Assembly (NCBI GenBank): GCA_028291515.1
Contig: JAQGHU010000028.1
Location: forward strand, 1-61,186
Source of the DNA: Schlesneria sp.
GTDB taxonomy: Bacteria; Planctomycetota; Planctomycetia; Planctomycetales; Planctomycetaceae
Length of the DNA: 61,186 nt
Reading direction: 5' to 3'
Below, piece after piece: positions 42,944-52,657 of the stretch. How positions within the stretch are numbered: position 1 is the first letter of the stretch; every line of letters begins with the position of its first letter. Position numbers and translations under genes: made by a program. The notes beneath the pieces are model-generated. The model worked only from the letters and a program-made list of their open reading frames with translations, searched no databases and was not told where the DNA came from.

Positions 42944-44122
42944 TTATCTGAAATGAAGACGTAGTTCCAACACTGTATCTCGGATCTGATCGGCGATGAA
43001 TTCGATTTCCGCCATCGTGTTGAAACGACCAATGCCGAAACGAATTGCGGATTCAATGCGATCACTGTGAATGCCCATCGCCATCAAGACATGGCTTGGT
43101 TCTGGGTTCGACGAAGTACATGCGGAACCTGCACTGACCGCAATGATGCCACGAAGCTTAGTCATAAATGCTTCGCTTGGAATGCCCAAAAAACTAACGT
43201 TCAAGTTGTTGTACAGTCGATTTGTCGGATTCCCATTCAGGACTATATTTGGAATTTCGTTCTGGAATCTTTCCCAAAGCCTGTCACGCATTGCGCCAAT
43301 TCTGTTTGCGTCGTCGTCCATTGCTTCTCGGGCTAGATCACACGCCGTTCCAAAGCCAGAGACCAGTGGCACCGGCAATGTGCCCGGCCGGAGGCCATTC
43401 TCCTGGCCCCCCCCGTACATAATCGGCTTTAAGCGCGTGCCTACAGTCTCACGATTGACGTAAAGGGCTCCTACCCCTTTTGGTCCGTATATTTTGTGGG
43501 CCGAAAAACTCATCAGATCAATCGGCAACTCCAAAAGATTGATGGGTAGTTTTCCGACCGCTTGCGTTGCATCCGTATGGAAAAGAATGCCTCGCTTACG
43601 GCACACAGCACCGATGTCTGCAATTGGATTGATTGTTCCAACTTCGTTATTCACGAAAATCACTGAAACAAGAACAGTCTTAGGGCCAATCGCCGCCTCG
43701 ACTTGGTCAACCGTGATTTCTCCGCGTGAATCGACTGACAGGATTGTCGATTCGATTCTTGCATTCAGACTTCGCAATGGAAGGAGCACTGAAAGATGCT
43801 CTGAGGCGGTGGAAACAATATGCGAACCATCCTTTGATGTGCCAACACTCCCCAATATTGCGAGGTTATTCGATTCGGTCGCACTTGCCGTCAGGATAAT
43901 CGTACCGGACTTCGCGCCACAAAGGCGTTCAATCGATGACCGACTTCTGTCAACAGCATTGCCGGATGCATTTCCAAAAACGTGATGACGCGACTCCGCG
44001 CTTCCAAACACGCTTCGAAACGCCGTTTCCATATCCGCGATCACTCGCGGGTCCATAGGTGTCGTCGAATGGTTGTCTAGGAACACACACCTCTGATAAC
44101 TCGCTGCCGTCAATGGTGTCAC
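42944..44122 (-). CDS. Cysteine desulfurase (IscS/DndA/SspA-like)
   Basis: A 392-residue PLP enzyme that takes sulfur from cysteine and passes it as a persulfide. Key parts are FLDNHSTTPMDPRV, the LTASATESNNLAI and TASEHLSV regions, FHTDATQAVGK, the PLP lysine in SFSAHKIYGPKG and the catalytic cysteine in VSAGSACTSSNPEPSHV. The start is GTG 44122 with GAGG 8 bases upstream. It is the last gene of the six-gene minus-strand operon, 9 bases after the receiver-like gene. The neighbouring PP-loop sulfurtransferase makes a role in DNA phosphorothioation more likely than Fe-S cluster assembly. Confidence 0.88.
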   Translation of the reverse strand: MTPLTAASYQRCVFLDNHSTTPMDPRVIADMETAFRSVFGSAESRHHVFGNASGNAVDRSRSSIERLCGAKSGTIILTASATESNNLAILGSVGTSKDGSHIVSTASEHLSVLLPLRSLNARIESTILSVDSRGEITVDQVEAAIGPKTVLVSVIFVNNEVGTINPIADIGAVCRKRGILFHTDATQAVGKLPINLLELPIDLMSFSAHKIYGPKGVGALYVNRETVGTRLKPIMYGGGQENGLRPGTLPVPLVSGFGTACDLAREAMDDDANRIGAMRDRLWERFQNEIPNIVLNGNPTNRLYNNLNVSFLGIPSEAFMTKLRGIIAVSAGSACTSSNPEPSHVLMAMGIHSDRIESAIRFGIGRFNTMAEIEFIADQIRDTVLELRLHFR

Positions 44123-44131
44123 AGAACGGCC

Positions 44132-45925
44132 TCATTTTGTGATTGGATTCGCATTCCCCCAGTCTCCTGGCTTGATCCAGGTGTTTACGTCGCCCGATTT
44201 GAGGCGAACCAACGCCATTGCTGTCCCATTGACATTGGAAAACAGAAACAGCTTGAATTGCTTTAGCTTCGTAATGAACTCCCCTCTCGGCGACAATCGA
44301 CGAAGCGCCAATATCTCTTCAACCGTCATTCCGAAATCAGCCATGTGAGTTAACAAGGGCCCTACATCTTCACCGAGCGCCAATTCACTTTTCTTTTCCT
44401 CTTTCTGAGCACGCATGTGGCAGAGTGAGATCATGCCGCAGTGCTCCGTCGCGTCCTGGCTCAGAAACACCGCCACTGACGCTTCGGAATAACCCTCCAT
44501 GAACTCTTCCGTCCCAACTTCTAACAGATCTGTCGCCAAATGATTCTGGAGGCGTTCCGCGAACTGGAATCGAAGTGATCCCCACTTTCTCTTGTTGGCA
44601 GTAGTGTTAGGTAGCAAATCTCGTAACACTTTGTATTCCAACGAGCACAACTTCTTGAGATTCCATTCGATCCAGCCTGCCTCACCAGACGCCCCATTCA
44701 TGAGTGCCGTGTGTTCCAGACTTTCACCGAAGGCACGCACAGTGACAAAGGCTCCTTCGATCATCAATACCGACTCTGCTTTAGCATTGCCGCCAGCTCG
44801 TACCTCAAGGTCACACTCCGGCGTTACAACGAGAAAAAAGCGATTTGGAGAATCGAGGTTATCAACCAAGATATCTCCAAAACCGAGCGGTGCTGCAATC
44901 GTAGTTGGAGTTCGATCATACAGAATACGACCTTGAAGATCGTGGAGCGAGACCCCATCCGAATTCACGACTGCGGATTTGGAAGAAAGACTGGAAACGA
45001 ACGCCGTCAGAGATTTGGCAACGTCGGTATCGCCGCACAACGCTTGTTCTAGTAGAGCCGAAAACAAAAACCTAACATGTCGCGCCGAACTCAGGGCATC
45101 GCCGCCCATTCGCGTTGACGCAAATGCGCAAAAATCAGCTGGAGTCAGTCGCAAGAGATCGTTCGCGACGGCCTGTGCAGCCGATGCCAACGACAAACGA
45201 AGAGTCTCAACATGTCCCACGTACTGTTGTGCGAGGGGAAATGTATCGAAGAGTTCCATTAGATGAAAGGCTAAGTGCTGTTCAGACTCTACCAGTTCCT
45301 GTTTGTCGCGATACCGGAAGCAGAATCGAACGACATGGGCGTTGTTTGCAATCATACCCCATTGACGTGGGCCGGGTTCTTGCCGTGACATCAAGATCAC
45401 CGCAGGACATGTCCGGTGCGGACGATGTGACTCCATCAGCTTTATGAGAAAACTCTCCGCTCGCTTTCCTTCTGTTCCTGGCGTCTCCCCAATGTTGTAG
45501 TCAACAAAATACAACTGCGCATCATACGGAGCAGTTTCCGGCGATGAGTACGGTGTCACTGGGATCCCCGAGTGCCCTAGGTACTCATAGAGCCTGTCAA
45601 GTTCCCCTTCACCAAAACGCGCATTCTCGACAAGCGTGCGAGCCGCTTCACAAGCTGACTGAAGCAAATCCAAAATCGCCTGATGGAAATCAGCTGGCGG
45701 CAATTCGTCAGTGTAGTCCAGGCCATTAGATTCAAGTAAATTTGCAACTGCGGTAGCTGTTTGTGAATCGCTATCTTCAAGGATTTGTCGAAGTACAATC
45801 CAAATCTCGTGGCGAATTACACGAGCAGCATTGTCGTCAATAAGAACCACGGAGGTAACTTTGTTTGAGGCAAATAGTGCGCCCAATACACTACCTGAAA
45901 CTGGCACAGGTGCGGCAGTATTCAT
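44132..45925 (-). CDS. Receiver-like protein with large unknown C-terminal region
   Basis: A 597-residue protein. Residues 24-32 (TSVVLIDDN) match the first strand and acidic pair of a response-regulator receiver. LYFVDYNIG at 138-146 has a likely phospho-acceptor Asp (D142), and VILMS (176-180) a possible switch Ser. These lie on an expanded receiver with about 100 residues inserted between the first two elements. The C-terminal 400 residues match nothing I know and include TPECDLEV and a helical tail. It starts inside the stop of the double-GHKL gene (ATGA), so the two are almost certainly partners like a kinase and response regulator. No DNA-binding domain was seen. Confidence 0.65.
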   Translation of the reverse strand: MNTAAPVPVSGSVLGALFASNKVTSVVLIDDNAARVIRHEIWIVLRQILEDSDSQTATAVANLLESNGLDYTDELPPADFHQAILDLLQSACEAARTLVENARFGEGELDRLYEYLGHSGIPVTPYSSPETAPYDAQLYFVDYNIGETPGTEGKRAESFLIKLMESHRPHRTCPAVILMSRQEPGPRQWGMIANNAHVVRFCFRYRDKQELVESEQHLAFHLMELFDTFPLAQQYVGHVETLRLSLASAAQAVANDLLRLTPADFCAFASTRMGGDALSSARHVRFLFSALLEQALCGDTDVAKSLTAFVSSLSSKSAVVNSDGVSLHDLQGRILYDRTPTTIAAPLGFGDILVDNLDSPNRFFLVVTPECDLEVRAGGNAKAESVLMIEGAFVTVRAFGESLEHTALMNGASGEAGWIEWNLKKLCSLEYKVLRDLLPNTTANKRKWGSLRFQFAERLQNHLATDLLEVGTEEFMEGYSEASVAVFLSQDATEHCGMISLCHMRAQKEEKKSELALGEDVGPLLTHMADFGMTVEEILALRRLSPRGEFITKLKQFKLFLFSNVNGTAMALVRLKSGDVNTWIKPGDWGNANPITK

Positions 45926-48345
45926 TCGTCAGCTCCTGTAGTCCGAATCGAGTCAGAGAGATCGACGGTGATTCCGGTGTATCGATCCCACTCGTTCTTT
46001 TCTCGTCGATCGACGAATATCCGCATCTTATTGAATTCCCCCAGCTCCTTGGAAAGAGCAAGCCCAAGTCCGTGTCCTCCCTTTCTGTGTGTATTGAATG
46101 GAACGAACACCCAGTCGGCCTCATCCGGAGAAAATCCGACTCCCGAGTCGCGAACCGTCAAAACCCGTGCACGTGCATCGATGACGATGTTAATCACTGC
46201 CTCAGGTGCGTTACGCTTAGTTTCCCTGGTATTGAGGACCCAAAAAAGTGAATTGCGGATGAGATTTTCTAGAATCTGCCTTAGATGTCCATCAACAACA
46301 TACGCTGAGAACGTGCCAACCTTCGAGATCCTGCTGATGTTCAGCGCAATCTGGTGTCTTTCGCAGCGAGATTTGAAGAGGCTTATTACTTCATCGACTG
46401 TAGCGAATACGTCCATTTCCGACCGACGTCTTCGCCGAGATGAAGGTCCGGGCTTAATAGCAGAGATCTGTGTTCGCGTTGATTTTAGGATCGCCGTGAG
46501 GTGACGTAGCGAAGTTGCGAGTCTCGAATCAAGAGCTTTGTTTCGAAGAATTGCTCCGGCGTCTGATATCGACGTGTCGAGCACACCTTCTAGATCGTGC
46601 GCTAGATACTCAGCGGAAAGTCCCTTCGCCGCCAATTCGGCAACTTCAAGCTGATGTAATTGCTGGTTCGAAATCAGTGCTTCGAGCTCTCCAGAAATGG
46701 CTTTGATTTCCTGAAGTGCATCAATTGTGGAACGTTTTGCGGTCGCAATTGCTCGGGTATCCCCATCTTGTGCTGCCGCGATCAATGCCGTCACGCTTGT
46801 TGTGACGGCATCTTCCGCAATTCCAACGCGTGGAAGCAGGTCATCTGGGGACGTGGTCTGTTCTTCAACGTATTGACGAAACAATCCGACGAAATACGAT
46901 TCAATGAAATCGCGCAGTAGCTGCTGAAATCCAAGTGCAATTTGCTTGTTTTGCAGCCCTTCGCGGTTTGTTTGGTCTACCAAATGTGGATTTGTTGTCC
47001 GTGAGATGCGCACACATCCGACGACTTGAATTCGGTTTACGCGGAATCCCTTCGCACGCAATGCACGTTGATCGAGGTGCAACCAGTCGTCATCGGGGTA
47101 TTGCCCATAAGGGAGGACACGAATTCCATCCCGAAAGAGCATGAGCCCACCGCACCAAGCATCAAGCCATTTCTTAAATTCTGCGCGGTCTGCAACCCCA
47201 GGAATTGCAGCGAGATTTCTCCGATTGTAATGGTAAAGTTCGAAAGAAAATGGCCCGATCGCACTCAAAACATCCTCGGCGACTGAACCAAAATCGGCAG
47301 CAGTATAAGTTCTATTCAAGTCGATACGGGCAGTCTTATCGCTTTGGTTTCGAAACCAATATTCAACTTTTGCACGAAACTCCCCGGTGTCGTCAATTTC
47401 AATGTGCCCTCGCATGCCGTTATGTGCGGCGTCCAGATAAACTTGAGCTGCAGAAGCAAGATCGACTCGCTCACCGTTCCAGGATATCCTGAGCTTCTGG
47501 CGTCGACGTTTGCCCAAACCGTGGCGGTCAAATGGGTCGAGAAACTTGGCAATTTTCTCGCTGACGAGATCGGAAACATCCTTCTTGCTCCAAGCGTGTT
47601 GAAGCGATCCAATTGTGATTGTTGTCCCTGATGCTGCGTCGTCTCTGTTTCGTCGGATTAATACAGGCCGAACATCGTACTTGGTAATATCTGCGTCTGG
47701 ATGGCGCTCAAACCAATCCCAGTCTACATCGAGTGTCACATCGTTCGGAGAATCCTGTATTGCCGTTTTGAGTTGCAGCGTATCGCCGAGACGCATTGCC
47801 GAAAGGCGACCAATCCCCTTTTCACCTGATACCGGGACTCCGTTTGGATAGGGCGTGCCGTCTCTCTCGAATGCCTCGTGTTGTTTTCGTCGATGGGTAG
47901 TTCCCACAACGAGAAAATTGCTTTCGACGTCGTCCTTTGACATTCCACATCCATCATCAGAGATGATAATGCGATTAATCAGTCGAATTCTCTGAATTGC
48001 CGACGACGCTGATTTGCACTGTGAAATGTCTGAGACAAGTTCTTCGATTTGTTCATTCGAAAGTAGGAAAACACGATTTCGATCGGCACTAATTTGAGAC
48101 AAGACGTCGCGGATTTCTTCGGTGCAATGATCTGATGATGGGTTCCGCTTGCGGAAAGTGTCTTCGGCGGAAGCTTCGAGAGCACGAATTCCCTCGCGAT
48201 CAATGAAAAACCCAATGTCTACCGTTACGTGCTTTGCTCCAGCATCAAATCCGTTCTTCACCAACTCGTAGAGTGCAACCTCGTCTGAGCTAATCAGTTC
48301 AGCTCCGAGTTGTCGCATCACGCGCGCGGTGAATCGAAAAGCCAT
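45922..48345 (-). CDS. Double GHKL ATPase, histidine-kinase-like
   Basis: An 807-residue protein with an ATP-binding GHKL fold at both ends. The N-terminal one (about 10-200) is Hsp90/MutL/MORC-like: ELVKNGFDAGAKHV, IIISDDGCGM and SGEKGIGRLSAMRLG. The C-terminal one (about 645-795) is kinase-like: QILENLIRNSLFW, VRDSGVGFSPDE, FVPFNT and GGHGLGLALSKELG. Between them, about H583 in LSAEYLAHDLEGVL sits in a helix like the phospho-His box of sensor kinases. ATG 48345 has AGGA 8 bases upstream; an earlier start would overlap the PP-loop gene. It is coupled to the receiver-like gene by ATGA. Confidence 0.75.
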   Translation of the reverse strand: MAFRFTARVMRQLGAELISSDEVALYELVKNGFDAGAKHVTVDIGFFIDREGIRALEASAEDTFRKRNPSSDHCTEEIRDVLSQISADRNRVFLLSNEQIEELVSDISQCKSASSAIQRIRLINRIIISDDGCGMSKDDVESNFLVVGTTHRRKQHEAFERDGTPYPNGVPVSGEKGIGRLSAMRLGDTLQLKTAIQDSPNDVTLDVDWDWFERHPDADITKYDVRPVLIRRNRDDAASGTTITIGSLQHAWSKKDVSDLVSEKIAKFLDPFDRHGLGKRRRQKLRISWNGERVDLASAAQVYLDAAHNGMRGHIEIDDTGEFRAKVEYWFRNQSDKTARIDLNRTYTAADFGSVAEDVLSAIGPFSFELYHYNRRNLAAIPGVADRAEFKKWLDAWCGGLMLFRDGIRVLPYGQYPDDDWLHLDQRALRAKGFRVNRIQVVGCVRISRTTNPHLVDQTNREGLQNKQIALGFQQLLRDFIESYFVGLFRQYVEEQTTSPDDLLPRVGIAEDAVTTSVTALIAAAQDGDTRAIATAKRSTIDALQEIKAISGELEALISNQQLHQLEVAELAAKGLSAEYLAHDLEGVLDTSISDAGAILRNKALDSRLATSLRHLTAILKSTRTQISAIKPGPSSRRRRRSEMDVFATVDEVISLFKSRCERHQIALNISRISKVGTFSAYVVDGHLRQILENLIRNSLFWVLNTRETKRNAPEAVINIVIDARARVLTVRDSGVGFSPDEADWVFVPFNTHRKGGHGLGLALSKELGEFNKMRIFVDRREKNEWDRYTGITVDLSDSIRTTGADE

Positions 48346-48356
48346 CGCGACGGATC

Positions 48357-49142
48357 CTATATATGGCAGAAGGAACAAGGTGCATCGTCACTGTCATCCT
48401 CAAGCACTTCTAGCAGAGGGACTTTAGTTGGATTCGATGTTGAATCCAGGTTGGCGATTTGTCGCTGCCGGATCTGTTCGACACGTTCGGGCAAGGAAAG
48501 CTCCGCGAGTGACTCTGCTTGATTCCAAGTATATCCACCACCCTCGCCGTCCGGCTTCTCATACTGCATTGCCATCTTGTAGAGATCAGGATGTTGCTCC
48601 AGCAATCCGACCCATTCTGCCTTTCGTTGAAAGAAGCAGAAATAACAACCAGATCGCGTTCGCCATGAATAGTATTCTGGAAGCCCAATCGTTTCCTCAA
48701 GAATTCGGATGACATCGTCTCGAACGATCCCGTCTTCTTTGAATGGATATACGGGCTTGATGTTCGGCTTAGCGGACACGTACGCCAGTCGGTTTTCATC
48801 CGCGCGTATACCGACGTACATCAGCACGTCATCTTCGCCGACGTACTTCTCGAAAGGCTTAATCTTTAGAATCTTGGTGCACCACCGCATTTGCGAAGAC
48901 GGCAAGAAGCCACCGAATACATCAAGCCAATGGTCGAACCCTCGCTCATCGCACAGTCGGATGACCGGCTTTCCGAGATAGGCTTCGATCTTGTCGAGGT
49001 AGTCGTACGTCTCCTTCAATTCCTTTTGCGTGTCGCAAAAGACGTATTCCATATCCGAAATTCGATCGCGGAGGTAAATGGCAAGCGCAGTGCTGTCCTT
49101 GCCACCGGATAGCGAAAGTATGTGTCGAACCTTGTCAGCCAT
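48357..49142 (-). CDS. PAPS-reductase-like PP-loop sulfurtransferase (DndC/SspD-like)
   Basis: A 261-residue PP-loop ATP pyrophosphatase of the type that activates DNA for sulfur transfer in Dnd and Ssp systems. The PP-loop is LSLSGGKDSTALAI (about 8-21). Further features are FCDTQKELKETYDY, MRWCTKILKIKPFEKY and a Cys pair in SGCYFCFFQRKAEW that could hold an Fe-S cluster, together with other cysteines (RWC and the C-terminal CSFC). ATG 49142 has AAAGGA 7 bases upstream; a TTG one codon earlier is a poorer start. It lies between the large ATPase and the double-GHKL gene, 11 bases before the latter. Confidence 0.82.
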   Translation of the reverse strand: MADKVRHILSLSGGKDSTALAIYLRDRISDMEYVFCDTQKELKETYDYLDKIEAYLGKPVIRLCDERGFDHWLDVFGGFLPSSQMRWCTKILKIKPFEKYVGEDDVLMYVGIRADENRLAYVSAKPNIKPVYPFKEDGIVRDDVIRILEETIGLPEYYSWRTRSGCYFCFFQRKAEWVGLLEQHPDLYKMAMQYEKPDGEGGGYTWNQAESLAELSLPERVEQIRQRQIANLDSTSNPTKVPLLEVLEDDSDDAPCSFCHI

Positions 49143-49181
49143 CAAACGTCCTTTGCGGCGGAATCTGCCGTGATTGACAAA

Positions 49182-52100
49182 TCAATCGAGCAGCCGCTTT
49201 GCGACACGTGCGAGTGCGGCGAGCCTAATGTCATTTTTATCGGTCGAAGTGACGCATTTTAATGCGTTTTCAATCGCAACTTCGACCTTATCAACGATTT
49301 CTGATTGCTTATGGTTGAGTCTAACGACCCTTTCGACATCCGCGGCATCGGAAGTCGTAACTCCAATCCGAACGGTTTCGGATGACGATTCCGACTCTCT
49401 CGATTTAGGAACGAATGAAAGAGATTCGACATGGCGAAACAGTCGTGCCATCGCGACTATCTCTTGCCGAAAGCGATCGAGATCAGCGTCTCTCCATTTA
49501 GCGGACGGTTTGATGACAACCACACCCGCAAGGGCTTCTACCCACTCCCATTTGTCAAATTCAGGCTGCAGCATCCGGGTGATGAAGCTTTTGAGTGTTG
49601 GATTACCACATGCTTCAATAAGAATAGAACCACGTTGTGTTAGGCTTGTGCGAACTGTGTCGAGATCGCCTTCAATGCCAAAGGCCGTTTGGAGCAACTC
49701 GAACACGGACTGCAGAAGCCGTTCGTATGCCGTTTGCAATTCACGGAGTCCATTTCGAAGACGCTCGATATATTCTTCGACACGCCGGCTGGAGGCTCGT
49801 TCTTTGCTTGCAAATGGCTTAACTCCGCATGCCGTCGGTAAATCAGAGAAAAGCATTGTGTCTGGCTCATTGGCTTTCTGAAGCACTTCGCGGATTGCGG
49901 CCGCCTCATCAGAAATTGAATGCGTATACAAGGAGTAGTCATTCAGACCTTTGAAGAATCGGAGTAACGGCTTGATGAGCTCAAGGATCTCAGTCCTGCC
50001 CACACGTATTCCGGGAATTTCCCGCCCCAATAGCTCTGCCAACCGTTGAAAAACTGCCGTTCGGACACCACTAATTCGCCATCGCTGAACTGAGTAGCGA
50101 TCCGGGTTCTTCATTAAGAGTTCAAAATCCGGTGTATCCGGGGATGGGATAAATGTCCCGTCCTTGTAGAGGGCTATCTCGTGCTCATGAACCAGTAATG
50201 CCGCACAAAACAAAACGGGGAGCGGCCCTTCGAGCACACCAAACGGGGGTGCCGAAAGACGCGAAAACAGTTCGGCAACCATTCGCGATCCGGCGTCAGT
50301 ATCTCCGAAAAAGCGAGTGATCTCATCCCAAGCTGGCTTGAGATTCGATGGGGCATTGTTCTGTGGTGCGAGGAATTCCCAACTATCCTTCATTTTGCGA
50401 TGCAGGCCTCCCTGCTGCAGAAGCGACAGGTACAAACTCTTTTCGGGCGGCGTTCCCAAGATTCCAAGGTCCGCTTTGTTGGAATCTTGGAACATTCGTT
50501 CGATCAGATTCCGGCGTGCACCCGCCGCCGCAGATGAAAGCTCGCGTCTGTTGAGTAACTCATTCAGTATGCGCGGTGATGAAGAATATATGTCATCGCA
50601 CGTTTGAGAAAGTATGTCTTGAAGCCTCAGCCCAGATTTGAAGTGAAGTTCCTTACCACCGCGAAACCATCGGCAAGGGTTGTCCACCAAGCGTTCAGGG
50701 TTCAAGATGCGGTCAAGTTGTTCGCCGAGAAGTCGACGAACTTCTTCGATTCGGATCGTCAATTCCTTGCGAGCGGTTCGATCCCCCTCCAATGGTTTCA
50801 CATTGTCTCTTACCCACTCCAGAGCGGCCAAGTCTCGGATTGCAGTTGTGAAGCCAGTGGCTTCGAGGGCGATGCAGAAGACCCGTCCCTGTTGCGTTGG
50901 TTCATCCAGTTTCCGCAATCTTCGAACCGCTCCATCAAGTTCCGAGGCTCGGGATGCGAGCACGATCGATATACCCAGCGGCTCGGTACATTGATGGAGT
51001 TGTGCCAAACTGTCGGCTGTACAAAAGCTGACGGGAAAATACCTCAGTGCGCCGGTCTGGAAGGAATGACGTTTCGCAACGATTGGCCTCGTACCGAAGA
51101 ACCTCGACGCGAGGTCGGCAACCGGGGTCGAAGCATCCAATCGATCACGGGCAACCAGCAATTCTGCGTCGAGATCGACGTCACTTCCCTCCCACAGCGC
51201 CAGCGTCTTGTTGTAGTGCCGATCGACCACAACAGATCGATCGATGAGTCGATCAATCTCTCGGTTGCATGCGTTCAATGTGACAGTGTCCCCCATTGAA
51301 CAACTAATGACTTCACGTGTTGCTCGAAGTCGATCAGTTGCCCCCAATGCATTAATCAAACCGATCGATTTTACAATTCTCTCTTCGACGGCCGTCCCTG
51401 AAACCAATTGGTCTAGGACAGTCTCAATTTCTGCCCAGCGTTTTGCATACGATGACGTGTAGAGTGCTTCACGAATGTTGTGGGAAAGGTAGTCGTACAG
51501 CCGAGCTACGCCAAAGAGACCATCCGGGTCCGGCTTTCGCAAGAACTCCTGTAATCCAAACGGTTCGTGTGAGAATAAGAAAGAAAATGCCGACCGCTCA
51601 TTTTGGCCGAGCCGCCGGAAAACAAAGCCGAGAATCGTTGAGACAATCGGGTGAAGCGGATGGCATCGTGCTAAAAGATCCGCAAACTCATTTTGCGACA
51701 ATTGATCAGGCGCGATTCCAAGCTGCCAGGCTTGTCTGACGAGTTGTGCGAATGGTTTACTATCGGCGCAAGAGGATTCGGGAATTGAAACCTCCATTGC
51801 CCGTGCAAGCAATCGAAGCATTTCGTCCGCAGGTTCGATAAACTCAATGTCCTCGAATCGCCCCTGAATCTTCTCCCATTCGATTCGACGAGCGGTGGGT
51901 AGATTTGCAGAGTACGCCGTCAGGCTTTGATGCCGAATCGTCATCATTAGGAAGGGACGATTTGATCGATTGGCGTACTCGGCGAGATCTTGGAGAATCC
52001 CCAAATCGGATTCTTCTGGCCGATTATTTGCGTAGTCCAGTAGCCGGCCGAGTTCATCAATGATGAGGAATGCCCCATCGGTGCCGGGTGATGCACAGAC

Positions 52101-52652
52101 GTGGGAGACTGTCGCGTCCAGAAGTTCCAGTATCTGAGGAGAGCCAACGGACTTTCCCCCACGCAAAGCGTCTTGTGCTTTCCGAACAGACGTTGCAGCT
52201 TTCCCACCTGAACCGGCAACGTGGTGCTTGAGCGACCGTTCAAGTCCTCGCAACAAAGCCGCAGGAAGCGGTTCACTCGTTCCTGTTACTGGAATTGATG
52301 CGAGGTGAGAGGCGCTCGCGCCCCCTCGGCCTGATAGGTTCTGAGCCAATTCTGGATCGGCCTCGCGCAATAGGCGATGGGCATTTTTCGAGGCTGCGGA
52401 TTTTTCCGGGGTCAGTAATGCCGAAAGGTACAGCGCGAATGCGGATTTCCCAGTCCCATAGGGTCCTGTAAGCGACCAGGCGCGCGATGTGCTTGACGCC
52501 TGCATAGCTGGAGCTAGTCTTCTTAGCGCTCGCCTTCCGGTGCCGGTAAGCAAGTACCCATCAACGGAACTAGGCTGATCAAAATCGAGTTCCAGATTAG
52601 CAGCACGCGTAAACCTCTGTCCGCTGCTGCTTCGCGTCCCAGTCGAAGCCAT
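49182..52652 (-). CDS. Large P-loop ATPase (SspC-like)
   Basis: A 1156-residue cytosolic ATPase. Walker A is LTGPYGTGKSAFALYL (about 61-76) and Walker B is AFLIIDELGRLLDY (about 194-207). A sensor-like strand FLMMTIRHQSL (about 234-244) is followed by the arginine-containing IEWEKIQGRFEDIEFIEP. Most of the rest is helical. This layout and length fit the ATPase of Ssp-type phosphorothioation clusters and the broader BrxC-like group. It starts 5 bases after the DUF4007 gene, with AGGG upstream. Confidence 0.7.
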   Translation of the reverse strand: MASTGTRSSSGQRFTRAANLELDFDQPSSVDGYLLTGTGRRALRRLAPAMQASSTSRAWSLTGPYGTGKSAFALYLSALLTPEKSAASKNAHRLLREADPELAQNLSGRGGASASHLASIPVTGTSEPLPAALLRGLERSLKHHVAGSGGKAATSVRKAQDALRGGKSVGSPQILELLDATVSHVCASPGTDGAFLIIDELGRLLDYANNRPEESDLGILQDLAEYANRSNRPFLMMTIRHQSLTAYSANLPTARRIEWEKIQGRFEDIEFIEPADEMLRLLARAMEVSIPESSCADSKPFAQLVRQAWQLGIAPDQLSQNEFADLLARCHPLHPIVSTILGFVFRRLGQNERSAFSFLFSHEPFGLQEFLRKPDPDGLFGVARLYDYLSHNIREALYTSSYAKRWAEIETVLDQLVSGTAVEERIVKSIGLINALGATDRLRATREVISCSMGDTVTLNACNREIDRLIDRSVVVDRHYNKTLALWEGSDVDLDAELLVARDRLDASTPVADLASRFFGTRPIVAKRHSFQTGALRYFPVSFCTADSLAQLHQCTEPLGISIVLASRASELDGAVRRLRKLDEPTQQGRVFCIALEATGFTTAIRDLAALEWVRDNVKPLEGDRTARKELTIRIEEVRRLLGEQLDRILNPERLVDNPCRWFRGGKELHFKSGLRLQDILSQTCDDIYSSSPRILNELLNRRELSSAAAGARRNLIERMFQDSNKADLGILGTPPEKSLYLSLLQQGGLHRKMKDSWEFLAPQNNAPSNLKPAWDEITRFFGDTDAGSRMVAELFSRLSAPPFGVLEGPLPVLFCAALLVHEHEIALYKDGTFIPSPDTPDFELLMKNPDRYSVQRWRISGVRTAVFQRLAELLGREIPGIRVGRTEILELIKPLLRFFKGLNDYSLYTHSISDEAAAIREVLQKANEPDTMLFSDLPTACGVKPFASKERASSRRVEEYIERLRNGLRELQTAYERLLQSVFELLQTAFGIEGDLDTVRTSLTQRGSILIEACGNPTLKSFITRMLQPEFDKWEWVEALAGVVVIKPSAKWRDADLDRFRQEIVAMARLFRHVESLSFVPKSRESESSSETVRIGVTTSDAADVERVVRLNHKQSEIVDKVEVAIENALKCVTSTDKNDIRLAALARVAKRLLD

Positions 52653-52657
52653 GATCT

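Noticed and set aside
42944..44122. Housekeeping IscS for Fe-S cluster assembly
   Set aside because: The gene is the last of a tight operon with a PP-loop sulfurtransferase, DUF4007 and an ATPase, with no iscU or iscA nearby. A dedicated sulfur donor is more likely, although the housekeeping role is not excluded.
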